NCBI RefSeq assembly: GCF_011493005.1
Contig: NZ_CP049158.1
Span: 682,001-746,000, forward strand
Direction: 5' to 3'
From: Caballeronia sp. SBC1
GTDB taxonomy: Bacteria; Pseudomonadota; Gammaproteobacteria; Burkholderiales; Burkholderiaceae
DNA: 64,000 nucleotides
Part shown: piece after piece, positions 7,755 through 16,341 of the stretch
Layout: every line of letters begins with the position of its first letter
How positions within the stretch are numbered: position 1 is the first letter of the stretch
Made by a program: the position numbers and the translations under genes
The notes under the pieces: generated by a model
Database searches by the model: none
What the model was told of the DNA's origin: nothing
The model's input: the letters and a program-made list of their open reading frames with translations, nothing else

Positions 7755-9062
7755 ATGACTATCGCTATCCAGCCTTCAGACGTGGCAGCAGTCGACCGGG
7801 AGAAGAGCCGGGCACGCAAGGCGGCGCTTGGCAGTTTTGTCGGTGCAGTGGTGGACTGGTATGACTTCCTGCTCTACGGCATCATTGCCGCGATCGTTTT
7901 CAACACCGAGTTCTTCCCGAAAGTCAGCCCTGCCATGGGCACGCTCGCAGCGTTCGGGACCTTTGGCGTAGGCTTTTTGTTTCGCCCGCTGGGTGGTTTT
8001 GTGTTCGGCCACTATGGCGACCGGCTGGGCCGCAAGCGCATGCTGGTGCTGACCGTGATGATGATGGGTCTCTCAACCGCGATGATCGGCTTGCTGCCCA
8101 CGTTCGCGTCCATCGGCTGGTGGGCACCGGTCCTGCTCGTGGCCTTGCGTGCCATCCAGGGTTTCGCGGTTGGCGGCGAATGGGGCGGTGCGGCGTTGAT
8201 GGCAGTGGAAAGCGCGCCCGGCAAAAAGAAGGCGTTCTACAGCAGCGGCGTGCAGGTCGGTTACGGCGTGGGACTGGTGCTGGCAACCGGCATTGTCTCG
8301 ATCCTCAGCCAGACCATGGACGACGCGACCTTCAGGACCTGGGGCTGGCGTATACCGTTCGTGTTCAGCGTGGTGCTGGTCCTGATCGGGCTGTGGGTGC
8401 GATCGAGCATGGAGGAGTCGCAGGAGTTCGTTAAGAAGGTGATCGAGAAGGGGCAGCGAACCGGGCGCCTGCCGATCTTCGAAGCGTTGCGCCAGCATCC
8501 GAAAGCATTCTTGCTGATCATCGCGCTGCGCCTCGCCGAACTCTTCACGATGTACATCGTCACGGCATTTGCGCTGAGCTATTCAACGTCCAACCTCGGC
8601 ATGCCGCGCCAGTTTTTCCTGAACATTGGCCTGCTTGTGGGAGCGGTCAGCATTGTGACCATTCCATGCTTTGCGATGCTTGCCGACCGTTTTGGCCGCC
8701 GCCGCATCTACATGATCGGCGCAGTCGTCGGCATGCTCAGCGCCATTCCGTTCTTCCTCGCACTCGACGCCCGCTCAACCATCTGGATCGTGATCTTCTC
8801 GGTGATGCTGGCGAACATCGCGCACGACATGGTGGTGAGCGTTCAGCAGCCAATGTTCACTGAACTCTTCGGCACCGAGTATCGATACAGCGGCGCAGGC
8901 GTGGGTTATCAGGTGGCGAGCGTGGTCGGCGGTGGCTTCACGCCGTTCATCGCTGTGGCGCTGGTGAGCTTTGCTGGCGGTTCGTGGCATCCGGTAGCAG
9001 CTTATCTGGCGATCGGCTGCCTGATTTCCGTGGTGGTTGCCGGCGGCATGAAGCGGACTTGA
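7755..9062 (+). CDS. MFS transporter, metabolite:H+ symporter (MHS) family, ShiA-like
   Basis: This is a 435-residue, 12-helix symporter. Hallmarks are VVDWYDFLLYG in helix 1, GHYGDRLGRKRML after helix 2 and the family-specific GGEWGGAALMAVE in helix 5. MHS members import shikimate, dicarboxylates, betaines or aromatic acids. The frame is open for 37 codons upstream, but the family homology begins near ATG 7755 (MTIAIQPSD). A paired IclR-type operator lies upstream, and BKACE and quiC follow on the same strand with short gaps, so uptake of shikimate, quinate or dehydroshikimate is the best inference. Confidence 0.93.
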   Translation: MTIAIQPSDVAAVDREKSRARKAALGSFVGAVVDWYDFLLYGIIAAIVFNTEFFPKVSPAMGTLAAFGTFGVGFLFRPLGGFVFGHYGDRLGRKRMLVLTVMMMGLSTAMIGLLPTFASIGWWAPVLLVALRAIQGFAVGGEWGGAALMAVESAPGKKKAFYSSGVQVGYGVGLVLATGIVSILSQTMDDATFRTWGWRIPFVFSVVLVLIGLWVRSSMEESQEFVKKVIEKGQRTGRLPIFEALRQHPKAFLLIIALRLAELFTMYIVTAFALSYSTSNLGMPRQFFLNIGLLVGAVSIVTIPCFAMLADRFGRRRIYMIGAVVGMLSAIPFFLALDARSTIWIVIFSVMLANIAHDMVVSVQQPMFTELFGTEYRYSGAGVGYQVASVVGGGFTPFIAVALVSFAGGSWHPVAAYLAIGCLISVVVAGGMKRT

Positions 9063-9090
9063 CCCCACACTATTCAATGGAAGGTAAATC

Positions 9091-9921
9091 ATGACTGATC
9101 CCTGCATTATCTCGGTTGCAATAACGGGCTCCGTGCCGCGCAAGAAAGACAATCCGGCGGTGCCCATCTCGATTGCCGAGCAGGTGGAAAGCACCCACGC
9201 CGCGTACGAAGCGGGCGCATCGCTGGTGCATCTGCACGTGCGCGACGAACAGGAGAATTCCAGCTCGGACCGCTCGCGTTTCGAGGCGCTTCAGGACGGC
9301 ATCCGGCAACATTGCCCGGACATCATCATCCAGTTCTCGACGGGTGGACGCGGACGTTCTTTCGAGCAGCGCGGTGCGATGCTCGATCTGCGCCCGGACA
9401 TGGCTTCGCTCGCCACCGGGTCGGTCAACTTCCCGACCACGGTCTACGAGAACCCGCCCGACTTCGTGCGCTCGCTCGCGAAGTCGATGCTCGATTACGG
9501 CGTCAAACCCGAGATAGAAATTTTCGATCTGGCCATGCTCTACAGCACCGTTGAGCTGGTCGGGCAGGGGCTGCTGGCATCGCCGGTTCATGTCCAGTTC
9601 GTGATGGGCGTAAAGAACGCGTTGCCGGCGAAGCGCGAAATCCTCGAGTTCGAAGTCGAGCGGCTGCGCGCCGAGTTGCCCGATGCGACCTGGACGGCGG
9701 CAGGCATCGGCCGGCATCAGCTTGAGGTGAACCACTGGACGCTGGAGCTGGGCGGTCATTGCCGCACAGGTCTTGAAGACAACATTCGCTGGGATAAGGA
9801 CACGCTTGCCACGAGCAACGCGCAGCTGGTGAGCCGCGTGGCTGCGTTGTGCGGTGAGTACGGACGTCCGGTTGCAACCGCGGCGCAGGCCCGGGAACTG
9901 CTGCATTTACCGGCGCTTTAG
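9091..9921 (+). CDS. Beta-keto acid cleavage enzyme (BKACE, formerly DUF849)
   Basis: This is a 276-residue TIM-barrel protein. The zinc-binding pair is in LVHLHVRDE (His47 and His49), and FSTGGRGRSF and LATGSVNFP are further BKACE landmarks. The family condenses a beta-keto acid with acetyl-CoA, giving acetoacetate and a new acyl-CoA. AAGGTAAATC precedes the ATG. The gene sits between the MHS permease and quiC, so its substrate probably arises from dehydroshikimate or protocatechuate breakdown. Beta-ketoadipate would give succinyl-CoA plus acetoacetate by this chemistry, bypassing the PcaIJ and PcaF steps. That substrate is my inference. Confidence 0.9.
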   Translation: MTDPCIISVAITGSVPRKKDNPAVPISIAEQVESTHAAYEAGASLVHLHVRDEQENSSSDRSRFEALQDGIRQHCPDIIIQFSTGGRGRSFEQRGAMLDLRPDMASLATGSVNFPTTVYENPPDFVRSLAKSMLDYGVKPEIEIFDLAMLYSTVELVGQGLLASPVHVQFVMGVKNALPAKREILEFEVERLRAELPDATWTAAGIGRHQLEVNHWTLELGGHCRTGLEDNIRWDKDTLATSNAQLVSRVAALCGEYGRPVATAAQARELLHLPAL

Positions 9922-10008
9922 TCCTTCTCAGGCGACCGATATAGCCACAGGAATACGGCGGTGCCGCCGCATGACAGCGGTGGCCTGCCTGTTGAAAGAG
10001 AACTTACG

Positions 10009-11910
10009 ATGCTACGTTCAATTGCCACCGTCTCAGTCAGCGGAACGCTGGTCGAGAAGCTCAAGGCTATCAGCCGCGCCGGGTTTGACGGCGTTGAGAT
10101 TTTCGAAAACGACTTGCTGTACTTCGATGGCTCACCCGCCGACGTCAGGCGTATCTGCGCCGACCTCGGCCTCCAGATCATGCTGTTCCAACCCTTCCGC
10201 GACTTCGAGGGAGTATCGCCGGAACGACTGGTCCGCAACCTTGAACGTGCGCGACGCAAGTTCGAACTGATGCATGAACTAGGCACGGATCGCGTGCTGG
10301 TGTGCAGCAATGCATCCGTGGATTCAATTGGTGGCGATGCATTGCTCGTTGATCAGCTCGGGCAGTTCGCCGACCTCGCGCGTTCGGAAGGCGTGATGGC
10401 GGGTTATGAAGCGCTCGCCTGGGGGCGACACGTCAACTCGTACAAACATGCGTGGCGGCTGGTCGACACGCTCGATCATCCCAATCTCGGGTTAATTCTG
10501 GACAGCTTCCATACGCTTTCAATCGGCGATTCAGTCGATGAAATTGCTCGCATTCCAGCGGACCGGATTACGTTCGTACAGATCGCGGACGCGCCGAAGA
10601 TGGCCATGGATGTGCTTGAATGGAGCCGCCATTACCGCTGTTTCCCGGGGCAAGGCGATCTCGACGTGGCCGGCTTTACGCGTCAGGTACTGGCGTCGGG
10701 ATACGCCGGGCCGCTGTCACTGGAGATATTCAACGACGGCTTTCGTGCGGCGCCGAACGCGGCGACGGCGGTTGATGGCTATCGCTCGCTGCTGTTTCTG
10801 GAGGAGCAATGTGCGGGCGCCTTGAAGGCCACGTCGCATGAGACGTTGTTCGATCCGCCCGCCGCGCCTGCGCACACTGGTTTTCAGTTCCTCGAATTCG
10901 CCGTTGATCCGGCCGGTGGTCCGACGCTTGCCCAATGGCTCGAACGCCTGGGCTTTCGCGCGGCTGGGCAGCATCGTTCGAAGAATGTCACGCTGTACGC
11001 GCAGGGCGACGCGTGCATTCTCCTGAACGGCGAAACCGATTCCTTCGCGAGCGCGTTTCATCAGGCGCATGGCTTGTCGGTGTGCGCGTCGGCGTATCGA
11101 GTCGATAACGCAGCGCAAGCCTTCGAGCGCGCAGCCGCTTTCGGCTACGCGCCTTTCTCGGGCAAGGTCGGTCCCAACGAGCGCGTGGTGCCGAGCGTGC
11201 AGGCACCCGATAACAGCTTGCAGTATTTCGTCGATGAGGCGCCGGGCGAGCCCACGCTCTACGAAACCGATTTCAACCTGACTGATACAGGCAAGCCAGA
11301 CCGGGACGATATCCTGCGCTGCATCGACCATGTGTGCCTGAACCTGCCCGCTGACACGTTGGATACGTGGGTGCTTTTTTTCAAGGCGACGTTTGGTTTC
11401 GACGCTGAGCCGTCCGTCCTTTTACCGGACCCGTACGGCCTTGTCAGAAGCCGCGCGGTGCGCAGCCGGGACGGTTCCGTGCGGATCGTGCTCAACGCCT
11501 CTGCGGACCGGCATACGGCGGTGGTGGAGTCGCTGTCGACCTACCGCGGTTCGGGGCTGAATCACGTTGCGTTCGCGACCGACGACATTTTCGCGGCCGT
11601 CGCGGAGCTGCGCGAGCGGGGTGTGCCGCTCCTGCACATTCCGCGCAACTATTACGATGATCTCGAAGCTCGCTACGATTTTGATCCGGCCACGCTCGCA
11701 CAAATGCGCGAGGGCGGCATCCTGTACGACCGCGACAACGCGGGCGGTGAGTTTTTTCAGGTCTATACGGAACAGTTCGCGGAGCGGTTTTTCCTGGAGG
11801 TCGTGCAACGCAGGGGCAGCTACGACGGTTATGGTGCGGTGAACGCGCCGGTTCGGCTCGCGGCGCATGCCCAGCGACGCCATCAGGAGCGGCCGGCCGG
11901 GGCGGCGTGA
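10009..11910 (+). CDS. quiC: 3-dehydroshikimate dehydratase fused to an HPPD-like domain (QuiC type)
   Basis: This is a 633-residue two-domain protein. Residues 1-270 form an AP-endonuclease-2-type TIM barrel (FDGVEIFEND, GLILDSFHTL, FVQIADAP, FPGQGDLD), the known dehydroshikimate dehydratase fold that yields protocatechuate. Residues about 285-615 form a VOC/4-hydroxyphenylpyruvate-dioxygenase-like domain with candidate iron ligands in IDHVCLNLP, LNHVAFATD and FFLEVVQRR. I start at ATG 10009, preceded by GAAAGAG; the frame stays open to a GTG at 9961. The product converts 3-dehydroshikimate from the SDH-like and AroQ steps encoded nearby. The fusion is a known form in pseudomonads and Burkholderiaceae. 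Confidence 0.93.
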   Translation: MLRSIATVSVSGTLVEKLKAISRAGFDGVEIFENDLLYFDGSPADVRRICADLGLQIMLFQPFRDFEGVSPERLVRNLERARRKFELMHELGTDRVLVCSNASVDSIGGDALLVDQLGQFADLARSEGVMAGYEALAWGRHVNSYKHAWRLVDTLDHPNLGLILDSFHTLSIGDSVDEIARIPADRITFVQIADAPKMAMDVLEWSRHYRCFPGQGDLDVAGFTRQVLASGYAGPLSLEIFNDGFRAAPNAATAVDGYRSLLFLEEQCAGALKATSHETLFDPPAAPAHTGFQFLEFAVDPAGGPTLAQWLERLGFRAAGQHRSKNVTLYAQGDACILLNGETDSFASAFHQAHGLSVCASAYRVDNAAQAFERAAAFGYAPFSGKVGPNERVVPSVQAPDNSLQYFVDEAPGEPTLYETDFNLTDTGKPDRDDILRCIDHVCLNLPADTLDTWVLFFKATFGFDAEPSVLLPDPYGLVRSRAVRSRDGSVRIVLNASADRHTAVVESLSTYRGSGLNHVAFATDDIFAAVAELRERGVPLLHIPRNYYDDLEARYDFDPATLAQMREGGILYDRDNAGGEFFQVYTEQFAERFFLEVVQRRGSYDGYGAVNAPVRLAAHAQRRHQERPAGAA

Positions 11911-12151
11911 CGTGGGCCTGAAGGGTGGTGGCCTGAAGGGATGGCGCGAGCGAGCCGGTGGTCTGGGGTCTGGCGGACGCGTTGCTGGCGTGAGACAGTG
12001 CTGGACCGTTTGACGCTTTGATGCCGGAGACGATAATCTGTCTCGGCGTCAGCTTGGCCGCGCGGCCTGGCGGGCTGCGAAGCGGGCTAAGACAGCTGGC
12101 GCACGGGTGCGCAGACAGAGACGGACCGGACTTTCTCAGGGGTGATTTTCA

Positions 12152-13267
12152 ATGACCAACGATGCTTCCCTGCCTGGCGCTGCCTCGGCGCAATCCCTGC
12201 AGGACAGCGACAATCCGCTGGGTGTCGCCGGGCTTGAATTCGTGGAATTCTCCAGTCCGGACCCGGCGCGGTTGCGGACGCTTTTCGAGCAACTTGGCTT
12301 TACGGAAGTGGCGCGGCATGTCAGCAAGGATGTCACGCTGTTTCGCCAGGGCAGCATGAATTTCCTCATCAACGCCGACGATGATTCGTTTGCGGCGCGC
12401 TTCGCGGTGAATCATGGAGTGGGCATCTGCGCGATCGGGCTGAGGGTATTCGATGCGCAGATTTCGCATGAGCGTGCCGTCGAATTCGGGGCGTGGGATT
12501 TCGAGGGCGAGCGCATTGGGCCGAACGAATTGTTGATACCCGCGATCCAGGGGATCGGGGATTCGCATATTTATTTTGTGGACCATTGGGAAGGCCGGCA
12601 AGAGCCAAGTGACAAGGCCCGGTCGATCTACGATATTGATTTCGCGTGGCTCGACCCGCAGGAAACGCGTGCGGCGCTCCATTCCAACGATGCGGGTCTG
12701 AGCAAGGTCGATCATTTCACGCAGACGGTTGGGGCGGGCAGACTGGCGGATTGGCTCGATTTTTATCTGCAGGTCCTTCATTTCAAGGAGATCCATGCGG
12801 TTCATCCGGACTGGAAGGTGGCGCAGGATCTGCCTGTCATTGTGTCGCCTTGCCAGACGTTGAGCATTCCCGTTTATGAGGAAGGGACGTATCGCACGAG
12901 TCTGATGCAGGACTATCTGCCGGACCATACGGGCGAGGGGGTCCAGCATATTGCGCTGGTCGCGAAGGATATTTTTGCGTCGGTGGATATTTTGCGGTCG
13001 CGGGGCATTCGTTTCGTGCAGCCGCCGGCACGGTATTACGAGCAACTTGATGAGCGTTTGCCCGGGCACGGGCTGGACGTTGAGGCGCTGCGTTCGCGGG
13101 GCATTCTGGTAGATGGGACGATGGGTGCCGATGGTAGCGCGCGGCTCTTCCTGCAAACCTTTATTCAACGCGATCGCGGCGATATGTTTTTTGAAATTGT
13201 GGAGAGGCGTGGCGATCACGGGTTTGGGGAAGGGAATTTAATTGCACTTGGCAAAGCGTGGCAGTAG
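12152..13267 (+). CDS. 4-hydroxyphenylpyruvate dioxygenase-like VOC enzyme
   Basis: This is a 371-residue, two-VOC-domain protein. The iron triad is visible as His188 in KVDHFTQ, His266 in VQHIALV and Glu348 in MFFEIVERR. The C-terminal GFGEGN segment matches HPPD. The N-terminal half (GLEFVEFSSPDP) begins after a 23-residue lead. Family members convert 4-hydroxyphenylpyruvate to homogentisate. It follows quiC, whose own C-terminal half is also HPPD-like, so this may be the classical enzyme or a relative that shares substrates with the fused domain. The 241-base gap before it contains a small inverted repeat around GATAATC (12023-12048), a weak candidate regulatory site. The gene ends exactly where a long inverted repeat begins. 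Confidence 0.88.
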   Translation: MTNDASLPGAASAQSLQDSDNPLGVAGLEFVEFSSPDPARLRTLFEQLGFTEVARHVSKDVTLFRQGSMNFLINADDDSFAARFAVNHGVGICAIGLRVFDAQISHERAVEFGAWDFEGERIGPNELLIPAIQGIGDSHIYFVDHWEGRQEPSDKARSIYDIDFAWLDPQETRAALHSNDAGLSKVDHFTQTVGAGRLADWLDFYLQVLHFKEIHAVHPDWKVAQDLPVIVSPCQTLSIPVYEEGTYRTSLMQDYLPDHTGEGVQHIALVAKDIFASVDILRSRGIRFVQPPARYYEQLDERLPGHGLDVEALRSRGILVDGTMGADGSARLFLQTFIQRDRGDMFFEIVERRGDHGFGEGNLIALGKAWQ

Positions 13268-13605
13268 CTTTTCGTTCGCACTCGTTTCAGGGAGGGGGCA
13301 GGTAGGGTTATAGGGTTAGCGGTCGGGGTCAATGCCGGGGTGCTGATTTCGGCGTTAGTGGTCTGCTTAGGTTAGCTAATTTATTTATCACTATTAGCCA
13401 CTGCGCGTGGCGGCGCGTTATTTCTTTGTCCAAAGCGACAAAGAAACGAAGCAAAGAAAGCGCTTTCAAACCACGCTACCCTAAGTGTCCACAGCGTGCA
13501 GTTTCTATTCATAGGTGCCCCAAAAGCACGGTGCTCGCCAGAGCCACGGATGTGTGAACCCCTCTTTCTCCGAACACGGATACTCACACGCTTCGCCACC
13601 AGTGA
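13268..13605. repeat. Left arm of a 1-kb inverted repeat pair
   Basis: Starting right after the dioxygenase stop, this stretch reappears in reverse complement at 13895-14307. Shared blocks run in order: TTCGTTCGCACTCG, a G-rich block, the TTTCTTTGTC hairpin, AACGAAGCAAAGAAAGCGCTT, and a block around CAGAGCCACGGATGTGTGAA. It has no credible gene. It looks like a non-coding repetitive element of the REP or small mobile type, present twice in opposite orientation. Confidence 0.8.
13421..13446. repeat. Hairpin in the left arm (TTTCTTTGTC / GACAAAGAAA)
   Basis: Perfect 10-bp complementary arms flank CAAAGC. The structure is symmetric, so it would form in transcripts from either strand. It may serve as a terminator between the convergent dioxygenase and LysR genes. 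Confidence 0.75.
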
Positions 13606-14061
13606 CTGAACCTGCCCAAGGAGCAGCCCGCGCTATCCGCGAATAACCTCCCTTCAAATTGATTCGTATGCCGAACCATGTCACCAACCAACCAAGAAAC
13701 AAGGCCACAAAAACGCGTACGCTCAAAGCTGACGAATATTTACGTGGACCAGGAATCAACCAGAAAAAATGAGTAGTGGTACGGATGGTGCAGTGACTAT
13801 AAAAATAGTCACCTCAATCAAATAGCCAGCACGCGAATAAATGCGGCCAAAAATACGCGTGAGGCCGTGCGGGTTGTTTGGCAACTGGTGCTTGCCCGAG
13901 AGCGTTGGGGGCGAAGCGTGTGCGTGTAAGGATTCGCGAGAAGGAGGGGTTCACACATCCGTGGCTCTGGCGAGCACCGTGCTTTTGGGGTACCCATGTA
14001 TCAGAACTGCACGCTGTGGACACTTACGTGCCCTCGTTCTGAAAGCGCTTTCTTTGCTTCG

Positions 14062-14087
14062 TTTCTTTGTCGCTTTGGACAAAGAAA
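14062..14087. repeat. Hairpin in the right arm (TTTCTTTGTC / GACAAAGAAA)
   Basis: Same 10-bp arms as the left copy, here around GCTTTG. The conserved arms with a reverse-complemented loop show that the element as a whole is inverted. Confidence 0.75.
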
Positions 14088-14210
14088 TGACGCGCCGCCA
14101 CGCGCAGTGGCTAATAGTGGCAAAGAAATTAGTCAACCTAAGCAGATCGCTAATTCGGAAAGCGGCAACCCGGCATTGACTCCGACCGCCAACCCCGGAA
14201 CCTAACGGCC

Positions 14211-14278
14211 AACCCCAGAACCTACCCAACCCCAGAACCTACCCAACCCCAGAACCTACCCAACCCCAGAACCTACCC
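14211..14278 (+). repeat. Four perfect 17-bp tandem repeats
   Basis: AACCCCAGAACCTACCC is repeated at 14211-14227, 14228-14244, 14245-14261 and 14262-14278. A diverged 20-base relative precedes it at 14191. The left arm has only scattered related G-rich words, so this array expanded in one arm. Confidence 0.95.
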
Positions 14279-14307
14279 AACCCCCAGAGCGAGTGCGAAC
14301 GGAAAAA

Positions 14308-15207
14308 CTATTGCGTTTGAAACCTCCCCCTCGATGCCTTAATCAACTCAAGCACCGCGTTCAATATCGGCGATGCATCTCCCCGTCGATACAAGCAGCT
14401 CAGTTCAATATTGCGCAGTTGTTTCGACCTGAGCGGTCGATAAACCACCCCTGGCAAGCGTAGATTCGCAGCAGATTCAGTCGTGACGCAAACACCAAAG
14501 CGGCTGGCGACCAGCGCAATACACGTCACCACGTCCTCGACCTCCTGCTCCACCCGCAACCGCACACCTTCAGCCCGGAACGCCGCGGCGACTTCCTGTG
14601 CAAGCCCATGCACCGGCGCGTTCGGGTAAAGAATCATCCGTTCATTATCCAGGTCGCGAAGCGTGATCGACTTCTTCACACACAGCGGATGACCCTCGTA
14701 AAGCGCGACCAGAAACGGCTCACGCTGAACCCATTCCACCGCTATATCCGCTTCATCCGGCACAAGCCGATTAAACCCGATCGTGATGCGGCGCTCGCGC
14801 AAGGCAACAATCTGATCGGCCTTCGACATGTTGTGCAAGCCAATCTTCACATCGGGTCGATCAGTATGGAATTGCGCAAGCAAACGCGGAATCACGTTCA
14901 GTATCCCCGAACTGAAAATGCCGACATCCAGCCGGCCAACGTATCCCTGACCCGCGAGCTGCGCCTGCTCCTCAGCACGGCGAGCCAGCGCAAGAACGTT
15001 CGGCACCTCGTCAAGCAACGCCTGACCCGCTTGTGTCAGTTCGGCTCCCTTCGGCGTGCGAACGAATAACGATGCCCCAAGTTCCTCTTCCAACGCGCGG
15101 ATGTTGCGCGTGAGCGGTGGCTGCGCCATGTGAAGACGCTCGGCAGCGCGGCCGAAATTCAACTCCTCGGCAAGTGCCAGAAACTGTCGCATCTGCTTCA
15201 AATCCAT
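14308..15207 (-). CDS. LysR-family regulator of the intradiol dioxygenase operon
   Basis: This is a 299-residue LysR protein with an N-terminal helix-turn-helix (MDLKQMRQFLALAEELNFGR, then AERLHMAQPPLTRNIRALEEELG) and a CatR/BenM-like effector domain. The start at 15207 is supported by GGGAG about 5 bases upstream; the frame is open 34 codons further. It is divergent from the dioxygenase operon, and a palindrome fitting the LysR T-N11-A rule lies 24 bases in front of its start. It is therefore the likely aromatic-responsive activator of the genes at 15353-18124. Confidence 0.93.
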   Translation of the reverse strand: MDLKQMRQFLALAEELNFGRAAERLHMAQPPLTRNIRALEEELGASLFVRTPKGAELTQAGQALLDEVPNVLALARRAEEQAQLAGQGYVGRLDVGIFSSGILNVIPRLLAQFHTDRPDVKIGLHNMSKADQIVALRERRITIGFNRLVPDEADIAVEWVQREPFLVALYEGHPLCVKKSITLRDLDNERMILYPNAPVHGLAQEVAAAFRAEGVRLRVEQEVEDVVTCIALVASRFGVCVTTESAANLRLPGVVYRPLRSKQLRNIELSCLYRRGDASPILNAVLELIKASRGRFQTQ

Positions 15208-15230
15208 TACCGCTCCCACTCTAAACATCA

Positions 15231-15245
15231 ATACCAGAATGGTAT
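15231..15245. promoter_or_regulatory. LysR binding site (T-N11-A palindrome)
   Basis: ATACCAGAATGGTAT has perfect 6-bp arms around GAA and contains T-N11-A. It is placed in the divergent promoter between the LysR gene and the dioxygenase operon. A weaker related word (AGTATTGGACGATATC) follows near 15262, as expected for an activation site. Confidence 0.65.
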
Positions 15246-15352
15246 CGGAATTTGAAAAAACAGTATTGGACGATATCTCTCCTGATCGCGCATGATTCGC
15301 AAATAGCAATCACGATACGTTCTGCGCGCGGCGCGCACAGCGGAGACAAACG

Positions 15353-16300
15353 ATGATCATCACCCGTCAGGAAGACGTCACGCGGGCCGTGCTCGACGAG
15401 CTAAGCCGCGCACATAACCCTCGATTCCGCGAAATCATGTCTGCGGCAGTGCGCCATCTGCATGACTTCGCACGCGAAGCGAAACTCACGGAAGTGGAAT
15501 TTCATCAAGCCTGCGGCGTCATCGCCAAGCTGGGGCAACTGACTACCGCATCGCACAACGAGGTTGTGTTGATCGCCGGCTCGCTCGGGCTTTCGTCACT
15601 GGTCTGCCTGCTCAACAACGGCGACCACGGTCAAACCGATACGACCGCGAACCTCATGGGCCCGTTCTGGCGAAGCGGTTCACCGCGCACCGAAAACGGC
15701 GCTTCAATCGTTCGGTCGCCGACTGCCGGCACCCCTATTTTCGTCAATGCATGGGTCCGCGATCTCCAGGGTCAACCCGTGGCGGACGCGGAAGTGGACG
15801 TCTGGCATACATCGGCGGAAGGGTTCTATGAGAACCAGGACCCAGAGCAAGCCGACATGAACCTGCGCGGAAAACTGACCACCGACGCCGAAGGCCACAT
15901 CGCTTTTCGAAGCGTCAAACCAGCGGGTTATCCGATCCCGTTGTCCGGCCCCGTGGGTGAATTGCTGAGTGCTCAAGGTCGTCACAACATGCGGCCCGCG
16001 CATATCCATTTCATGATCTACAAGCCGGGTTTCAAGACGCAATTCTCGCAAGTCTATTCAAGCGACGACCCCAATCTCGATACCGATGTCCAGTTCGGCG
16101 TCACGCGCGTGCTGGTGGGCCAGTACGTGCTGCACGACAGCCACGCCGAGCCCGCACCATCCGGCGATATAGAAGGTGCGTGGTATTCGCTCGATCACCA
16201 CTTCAAGATTGAAGCGGGCGAAGCGAAGCTGCCGAAACCGCCGATCACCGGGAAAGCTGAAGGCGCGCGCCCGACGCTCGCGGTGCTGGCGAGAACCTGA
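15353..16300 (+). CDS. Intradiol ring-cleavage dioxygenase (catechol/hydroxyquinol 1,2-dioxygenase family)
   Basis: This is a 315-residue protein. The N-terminal helical dimerisation domain (residues 1-100) is followed by the intradiol beta-sandwich. Fe(III) ligands are visible as Tyr159 (EGFYENQD), Tyr193 (PAGYPIP), and His217 and His219 (RPAHIHF). These enzymes split the ring between adjacent hydroxyl groups. It is the first gene of a four-gene operon whose other members process 2-hydroxymuconate/4-oxalocrotonate. Hydroxyquinol would need a maleylacetate reductase, which is absent. Pyrogallol cleaved between C1 and C2 would give 2-hydroxymuconate directly, so pyrogallol is the substrate I favour (inference). 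Confidence 0.92.
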   Translation: MIITRQEDVTRAVLDELSRAHNPRFREIMSAAVRHLHDFAREAKLTEVEFHQACGVIAKLGQLTTASHNEVVLIAGSLGLSSLVCLLNNGDHGQTDTTANLMGPFWRSGSPRTENGASIVRSPTAGTPIFVNAWVRDLQGQPVADAEVDVWHTSAEGFYENQDPEQADMNLRGKLTTDAEGHIAFRSVKPAGYPIPLSGPVGELLSAQGRHNMRPAHIHFMIYKPGFKTQFSQVYSSDDPNLDTDVQFGVTRVLVGQYVLHDSHAEPAPSGDIEGAWYSLDHHFKIEAGEAKLPKPPITGKAEGARPTLAVLART

Positions 16301-16341
16301 CGACGAAACACGCCGAACCTATTTAAACCAAGGGGAGAACC

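Larger units (their letters stand above)
13895..14307. repeat. Right arm of the inverted repeat pair
   Basis: This is the reverse-complement partner of 13268-13605, ending at the stop of the LysR gene at 14308. It contains the second copy of the hairpin (14062-14087), the CACATCCGTGGCTCTGGC block and an expanded 17-bp tandem array near its outer end. The 290 bases between the arms show no recognisable gene. Confidence 0.8.

Noticed and set aside
12149..13219. 356-residue minus-strand open frame
   Set aside because: Antisense to the HPPD-like gene, which has a full iron triad.
13381..14229. Several 70-110 residue open frames in the inverted repeat region
   Set aside because: They lie in the repeated non-coding arms, lack ribosome-binding sites and mirror each other only because the DNA is inverted.
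14211..14278. CRISPR array
   Set aside because: The 17-bp units are directly adjacent without spacers.
13268..14307. Insertion sequence or transposon
   Set aside because: No transposase-like frame and no terminal target duplication could be seen between or within the arms.
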